Source of the DNA: Mycolicibacter heraklionensis
GTDB taxonomy: Bacteria; Actinomycetota; Actinomycetes; Mycobacteriales; Mycobacteriaceae
Direction: 5' to 3'
DNA: 64,000 nt
Assembly (NCBI RefSeq): GCF_001021505.1
Contig: NZ_LDPO01000001.1
Location: forward strand, 616,461-680,460
The notes beneath the pieces were generated by a model. The model made no database searches. It was not told the origin of the DNA and worked only from the letters and a program-made list of their open reading frames with translations. The stretch's first letter is position 1. Each line of letters begins with the position of its first letter. A program made the position numbers and the translations under genes. Shown piece after piece: positions 60,884 through 64,000 of the stretch.

Positions 60884-61794
60884 CCGTGGTGGAGATACGC
60901 AGTGGCACCGCCCGCTCGGGCGACCTGGAGATCTTCTACGAAGACCTGGGAAGTCCCGAGGATCCCCCGGTGCTGCTGGTGATGGGACTGGGCGCCCAGC
61001 TGCTGCTGTGGCGCACCGGGTTCTGCGAGAAGCTGGTCGCTCAGGGCCTGCGGGTGATCCGGTACGACAACCGGGACGTCGGCTTGTCCAGCAAGCTGGG
61101 CCGCGACCACTCCCGCGGCGCCCTGGTCCCGCGCATGGCGCGGTTCTGGCTGGGTAAGCCCAGCCCGGCCGTCTACACCCTGGAGGACATGGCCGACGAC
61201 GCTGCCGCCCTGCTGGATCACCTGGGAATCGAGCAGGCGCACGTGGTCGGCGCTTCGATGGGCGGCATGATCGCGCAGGTGTTCGCCGCGCGGTTCGCGG
61301 CTCGGACCCGTTCGCTGGGCGTCATCTTCTCCAGCAACAACCGGCGTTTCCTTCCGCCGCCGGCCCCGCGGGCGCTGATGGCGCTGCTGACCGGACCGTC
61401 ACCGGACTCCCCGCGCGAGGTGATCATCGACAACGCGGTGCGGGCCAGCCGGATCATCGGCAGCCCCCGCTACCCGGCGCCGGAAGACCAGCTACGGGCC
61501 AACATCGTCGAGGCCTACGAGCGCAGCTACTACCCCTGGGGCATCGCCCGGCAGTTCGGCGCCATCCTGGCCAGCGGCAGCCTGGCCGAATACAACCGGC
61601 TGATCACCGCACCGACCGTGGTCATCCACGGCTTGGCCGACAAGCTGATGCGCCCCTCAGGGGGACGGGCGGTGGCCGATGCCATCGATCGCGCCCGCCT
61701 GGTGCTGTTCGAAGGTATGGGCCACGACCTGCCCGAAGAGCTGTGGGACCCGGTGATCAGCGAGCTGACCACGACGTTTGCCGCCGCGAGATAA
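60880..61794 (+). CDS. lipG: Alpha/beta hydrolase LipG
   Basis: A 304-residue alpha/beta hydrolase: oxyanion loop VMGLGAQL near residue 32, RYDNRDVGLSSK near 65, nucleophile elbow VVGASMGGMI near 125, acid in VIHGLADKLM near 248, and the catalytic His in EGMGHDLPEE near 280. It is expected to be a lipase/esterase, possibly acting on a methylated or mycolate-related lipid given the mycolic-acid genes downstream. It overlaps the ABC1 gene by 4 nt. Confidence 0.9.
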   Translation: MTVVEIRSGTARSGDLEIFYEDLGSPEDPPVLLVMGLGAQLLLWRTGFCEKLVAQGLRVIRYDNRDVGLSSKLGRDHSRGALVPRMARFWLGKPSPAVYTLEDMADDAAALLDHLGIEQAHVVGASMGGMIAQVFAARFAARTRSLGVIFSSNNRRFLPPPAPRALMALLTGPSPDSPREVIIDNAVRASRIIGSPRYPAPEDQLRANIVEAYERSYYPWGIARQFGAILASGSLAEYNRLITAPTVVIHGLADKLMRPSGGRAVADAIDRARLVLFEGMGHDLPEELWDPVISELTTTFAAAR

Positions 61795-61922
61795 CCACTC
61801 GCGCTGGCCGGTCGGGGCCGCTCGGTGGCCTAAGCCACACCGAAGTGCTCATAACAGACCGGCAACGGTAGTCTGTGCACACTCTCCCCCCAATTTAGAG
61901 AAGATCGCGAGTGAACTGAGCC

Positions 61923-62786
61923 ATGCCCAAGCTGGAACCGAAGTACGAGGAACTGCAGTCGATCTACGACATCTCCAACGAGTTCTACGAGCTGTTCCTA
62001 GGTCCGACAATGGGCTACACCTGCGGGTTCTACCCGGACAAGGACACCACCTGCGACGAGGCGCAGATCGCCAAGTTCGACTTGGCGCTGGGCAAGCTGG
62101 GCCTGGAGCCCGGCATGACGCTGCTGGACATCGGCTGCGGTTGGGGTGCCTGCATGCAGCGCGCGCTGGAGAAGTACGACGTCAACGTCATCGGGCTCAC
62201 CCTCAGTGGTGAGCAGCGCCAGTACGCCATCGACAAGCTGTCGAAGGTGGACACCAACCGCAACGTCGAGGTGCGGCTGCAGGGGTGGGAGGAGTTCACC
62301 GACAAGGTGGACCGGATCGTGTCGATCGGCGCGTTCGAGCACTTCGGCCGCGACCGCTGGGCGGACTTCTTCGACATCACCTACAACGCACTGCCCGACG
62401 ACGGTCGGATGCTGCTGCACACCATCACCGCGATCAGCGGGCAGGACGAGGCGCAGGCCAAGGGCATTCCGATGACGATGTCGCTGGCCAAGTTCACGCT
62501 GTTCATCATGCGGGAGATCTTCCCCGGCGGGCAGCTTCCCTCGGCGTGGTTGCCCCGCAAGTACGCCGCCGACGCCGGTTTCACCGTGACCCGCGACGAC
62601 GAGATCGGGCCGCACTACGCACGCACCCTTCAGGACTGGGCGGCGATGTTGGCGGCCAATAAGGAGCGGGCGATCGAGGTGCAGGGCCAAGAGGCATACG
62701 ACCGTTTCGACAAGTACCTCAACGGCTGCGTGGAGCTGTTCCGCAACGGCAACACCAGCGTTCACCAGTACACGCTGCAGAAATAG
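61923..62786 (+). CDS. Mycolic-acid cyclopropane/methyl transferase family protein
   Basis: A 287-residue SAM-dependent CFA-synthase-like enzyme. The LYDISNEF-type start reads [22 protein letters not shown], then the SAM motif [14 protein letters not shown] near residue 67, SIGAFEHFG (catalytic Glu) near 138, and [11 protein letters not shown] near 200. It modifies meromycolate chains by cyclopropanation or methyl branching. The N-terminus resembles MmaA1/UmaA and the active site MmaA2/CmaA, so no symbol is given. A TAGTCT hexamer upstream (61869-61874) may be its -10. Confidence 0.87.
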   Translation: MPKLEPKYEELQSIYDISNEFYELFLGPTMGYTCGFYPDKDTTCDEAQIAKFDLALGKLGLEPGMTLLDIGCGWGACMQRALEKYDVNVIGLTLSGEQRQYAIDKLSKVDTNRNVEVRLQGWEEFTDKVDRIVSIGAFEHFGRDRWADFFDITYNALPDDGRMLLHTITAISGQDEAQAKGIPMTMSLAKFTLFIMREIFPGGQLPSAWLPRKYAADAGFTVTRDDEIGPHYARTLQDWAAMLAANKERAIEVQGQEAYDRFDKYLNGCVELFRNGNTSVHQYTLQK

Positions 62787-62943
62787 TGGAGAACGGGCCT
62801 GCCGCGGGTTCCGGCTTGGCTACATTTCACGTCAACCGATTCACCCCCGACCCGCTAAGCTGCAACAGTTGACCGGCACGTGCGACGCCCCAGACCACAT
62901 GTCCGGTCGCAGCGGGTTTCATCAGGAAGGCAATCAGTCACAG

Positions 62944-63834
62944 ATGGTGGACAAAGCGACACGCACCTCGGGGATGCGTCCGAAATTCGAGAATATCCAG
63001 GCCCACTACGACCTGTCCGATGACTTCTTCGCACTGTTCCAGGACCCCAGCCGGACGTACAGCTGTGCGTACTTCGAGCCGCCGGACATCAGTCTGGAGG
63101 AGGCCCAGGTCGCCAAGCTCGACCTGAACCTGGACAAGCTGGACCTGCGGCCGGGGATGACTCTGCTGGACATCGGTTGCGGCTGGGGCGCGACCATGAA
63201 GCGCGCCGTTGAGAAGTACGACGTGAACGTGATCGGCCTGACCTTGTCGAAGAACCAGCACGCCTACTCCCAGGAGCTGCTGGATGCCATCGACACCGAC
63301 CGGTCACGGCGGGTCCTGCTGCAGGGCTGGGAAGAGTTTCACGAGCCGGTGGACCGGATCGTCTCGATCGAGGCTTTCGAGCACTTCGGCTTCGAGAACT
63401 ACGACGACTTCTTCAAGAACTGCTACGAGATCATGCCGGCCGACGGCCGGATGGCCATCCAGAGCAGCGTCAGCTTCCACCCCTATGAGCTCAACGCGCG
63501 CGGCAAGAAGCTGACGTTCGAGACCGCGCGGTTCATCAAGTTCATCCTCACCGAGATCTTCCCGGGCGGCCGACTGCCGACCACCCAGATGATGGTCGAC
63601 CACGGTGAGAAGGCCGGTTTCACTGTGCCCGAAGCGCTTTCGCTGCGGCCGCACTACATCAAGACCCTCAAGATCTGGGGCGACGCCCTGGAAGCTCACC
63701 ACGACGAGGCCGTCGCGATCCAGTCCGAGGAGGTCTACGAGCGTTACATGAAGTACCTGCGCGGCTGCGAGTACTACTTCACCGACGAGAGCCTGGACGT
63801 CAGTCTGGTCACCTACGTCAAGCAAGCCGCCTGA
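62944..63834 (+). CDS. mmaA4: Hydroxymycolate synthase-type methyltransferase (MmaA4-like)
   Basis: A 296-residue methyltransferase that follows remembered MmaA4 more closely than MmaA1-3: [49 protein letters not shown], and [20 protein letters not shown], ending [17 protein letters not shown]. MmaA4 makes the hydroxy-methyl intermediate of oxygenated (keto/methoxy) mycolates. ATG 62944 is chosen over the upstream GTG/TTG extension. It is separated from the previous gene by 157 bp that seem to hold a separate promoter (a TAAGCT hexamer near 62855). Confidence 0.85.
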   Translation: MVDKATRTSGMRPKFENIQAHYDLSDDFFALFQDPSRTYSCAYFEPPDISLEEAQVAKLDLNLDKLDLRPGMTLLDIGCGWGATMKRAVEKYDVNVIGLTLSKNQHAYSQELLDAIDTDRSRRVLLQGWEEFHEPVDRIVSIEAFEHFGFENYDDFFKNCYEIMPADGRMAIQSSVSFHPYELNARGKKLTFETARFIKFILTEIFPGGRLPTTQMMVDHGEKAGFTVPEALSLRPHYIKTLKIWGDALEAHHDEAVAIQSEEVYERYMKYLRGCEYYFTDESLDVSLVTYVKQAA

Positions 63835-63883
63835 CCCAAGGCCACGGCCACAGAAAAGCCCCCGTCACGCGCTAGGCGGGTTC

Positions 63884-63930
63884 ACATGGTCGTCGCAACA
63901 CTCTCGATTGAGAGGTTGCGACGACCATGT
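63884..63930. repeat. Perfect inverted repeat at the edge of a possible insertion element
   Basis: ACATGGTCGTCGCAAC near 63884-63899 is the reverse complement of GTTGCGACGACCATGT at 63915-63930, with a short A/T-rich loop. The right arm contains the ATG of the next ORF. It may be a terminal repeat or a translational-control hairpin. Confidence 0.45.
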
Positions 63931-64000
63931 CGTTTTCGGAGGACTGTGCTCGGTTCGGTGATCAGCTGGCGAGGCTGGTTGACGCTGGGGTGCCGGTGAA
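63927..64000 (+). CDS. Start of an unidentified ORF, possibly a transposase (cut by window end)
   Basis: ATG 63927 opens a frame reading MSFSEDCARFGDQLARLVDAGVPV to the window end. The first 24 residues are helical and could precede a helix-turn-helix, as in some transposases, but this is too short to identify. The ATG lies within a hairpin, which is unusual for a housekeeping gene. Confidence 0.3.
   Translation, partial: MSFSEDCARFGDQLARLVDAGVPV

Overview
The window is high-GC actinobacterial DNA and almost certainly comes from a member of the Mycobacteriaceae. It carries the mycobacterial rpoB/rpoC, rplJ/rplL and rpsL-rpsG-fusA-tuf blocks, the MceG-type ATPase mkl, mycolic-acid methyltransferases, a GH38 alpha-mannosidase next to a ROK kinase, a lipG-type hydrolase, and many fadD/fadE/echA-type lipid genes. 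Gene order from 24.6 to 63.8 kb matches, in reverse, the order I recall from M. tuberculosis Rv0642c to Rv0688. There are informative losses: no mmpS5-mmpL5-Rv0678, and only a relic of a carotenoid oxygenase. No rRNA, tRNA or CRISPR array was seen.

Layout. 1-9.1 kb: the end of a GntR/UTRA regulator, then an acyl-CoA synthetase - SDR - acyl-CoA synthetase operon, a cytochrome P450, an enoyl-CoA hydratase divergent from a TetR regulator, and a DUF35/thiolase pair. 9.2-9.85 kb: a VapBC toxin-antitoxin module with a clear operator. 9.9-17.7 kb (minus strand): an aminoglycoside-phosphotransferase-like protein, an enoyl-CoA hydratase, a YrbEA/YrbEB permease pair without mce genes, then a tightly packed set encoding a split B12-dependent acyl-CoA mutase, an F420-type LLM oxidoreductase and a class III CoA-transferase. 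17.8-19.75 kb (plus): an acyl-CoA carboxylase beta chain and a lipocalin-like protein. 19.7-24.4 kb (minus): a five-gene operon of APH-like protein, SDR, acyl-CoA dehydrogenase, TetR and quinone oxidoreductase.

24.6-32.8 kb (minus): TetR, rpsL, rpsG, fusA, tuf, a SHOCT-tail membrane protein, a mycofactocin-type SDR behind a KstR-like site, and a ferredoxin reductase. 32.9-33.7 kb: two DUF3060 secreted proteins. 33.8-41.3 kb (minus): echA5, a PaaX-like regulator, echA4, fadE8, a small transcript candidate carrying a 15-codon ORF, lpqP, endonuclease IV and a glutamate-cysteine-ligase-like protein. 41.4-42.1 kb: a degraded gene and strong terminator hairpins. 42.1-52.7 kb (minus): rplJ-rplL behind an L10 leader, the carotenoid-oxygenase relic, mkl, rpoB, rpoC. 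52.8-58.7 kb: DUF1772 and HxlR genes, ROK kinase, alpha-mannosidase. 58.8-63.8 kb (plus): a DinB-like protein, a lipG fragment, an ABC1/UbiB kinase, lipG and two mycolic-acid methyltransferases. The window ends in what looks like the edge of another element.

How it works together. The first 25 kb are dominated by CoA-thioester chemistry (activation, dehydrogenation, hydration, thiolysis, carboxylation, B12 isomerisation) with several TetR-type regulators, as expected for catabolism of branched lipids or sterol fragments. The rest is core information processing interleaved with cell-envelope lipid genes. The least familiar unit is the yrbEAB plus mutase/CoA-transferase cluster at 9.9-15.6 kb. 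The best candidate for an undescribed small gene lies between lpqP and fadE8.
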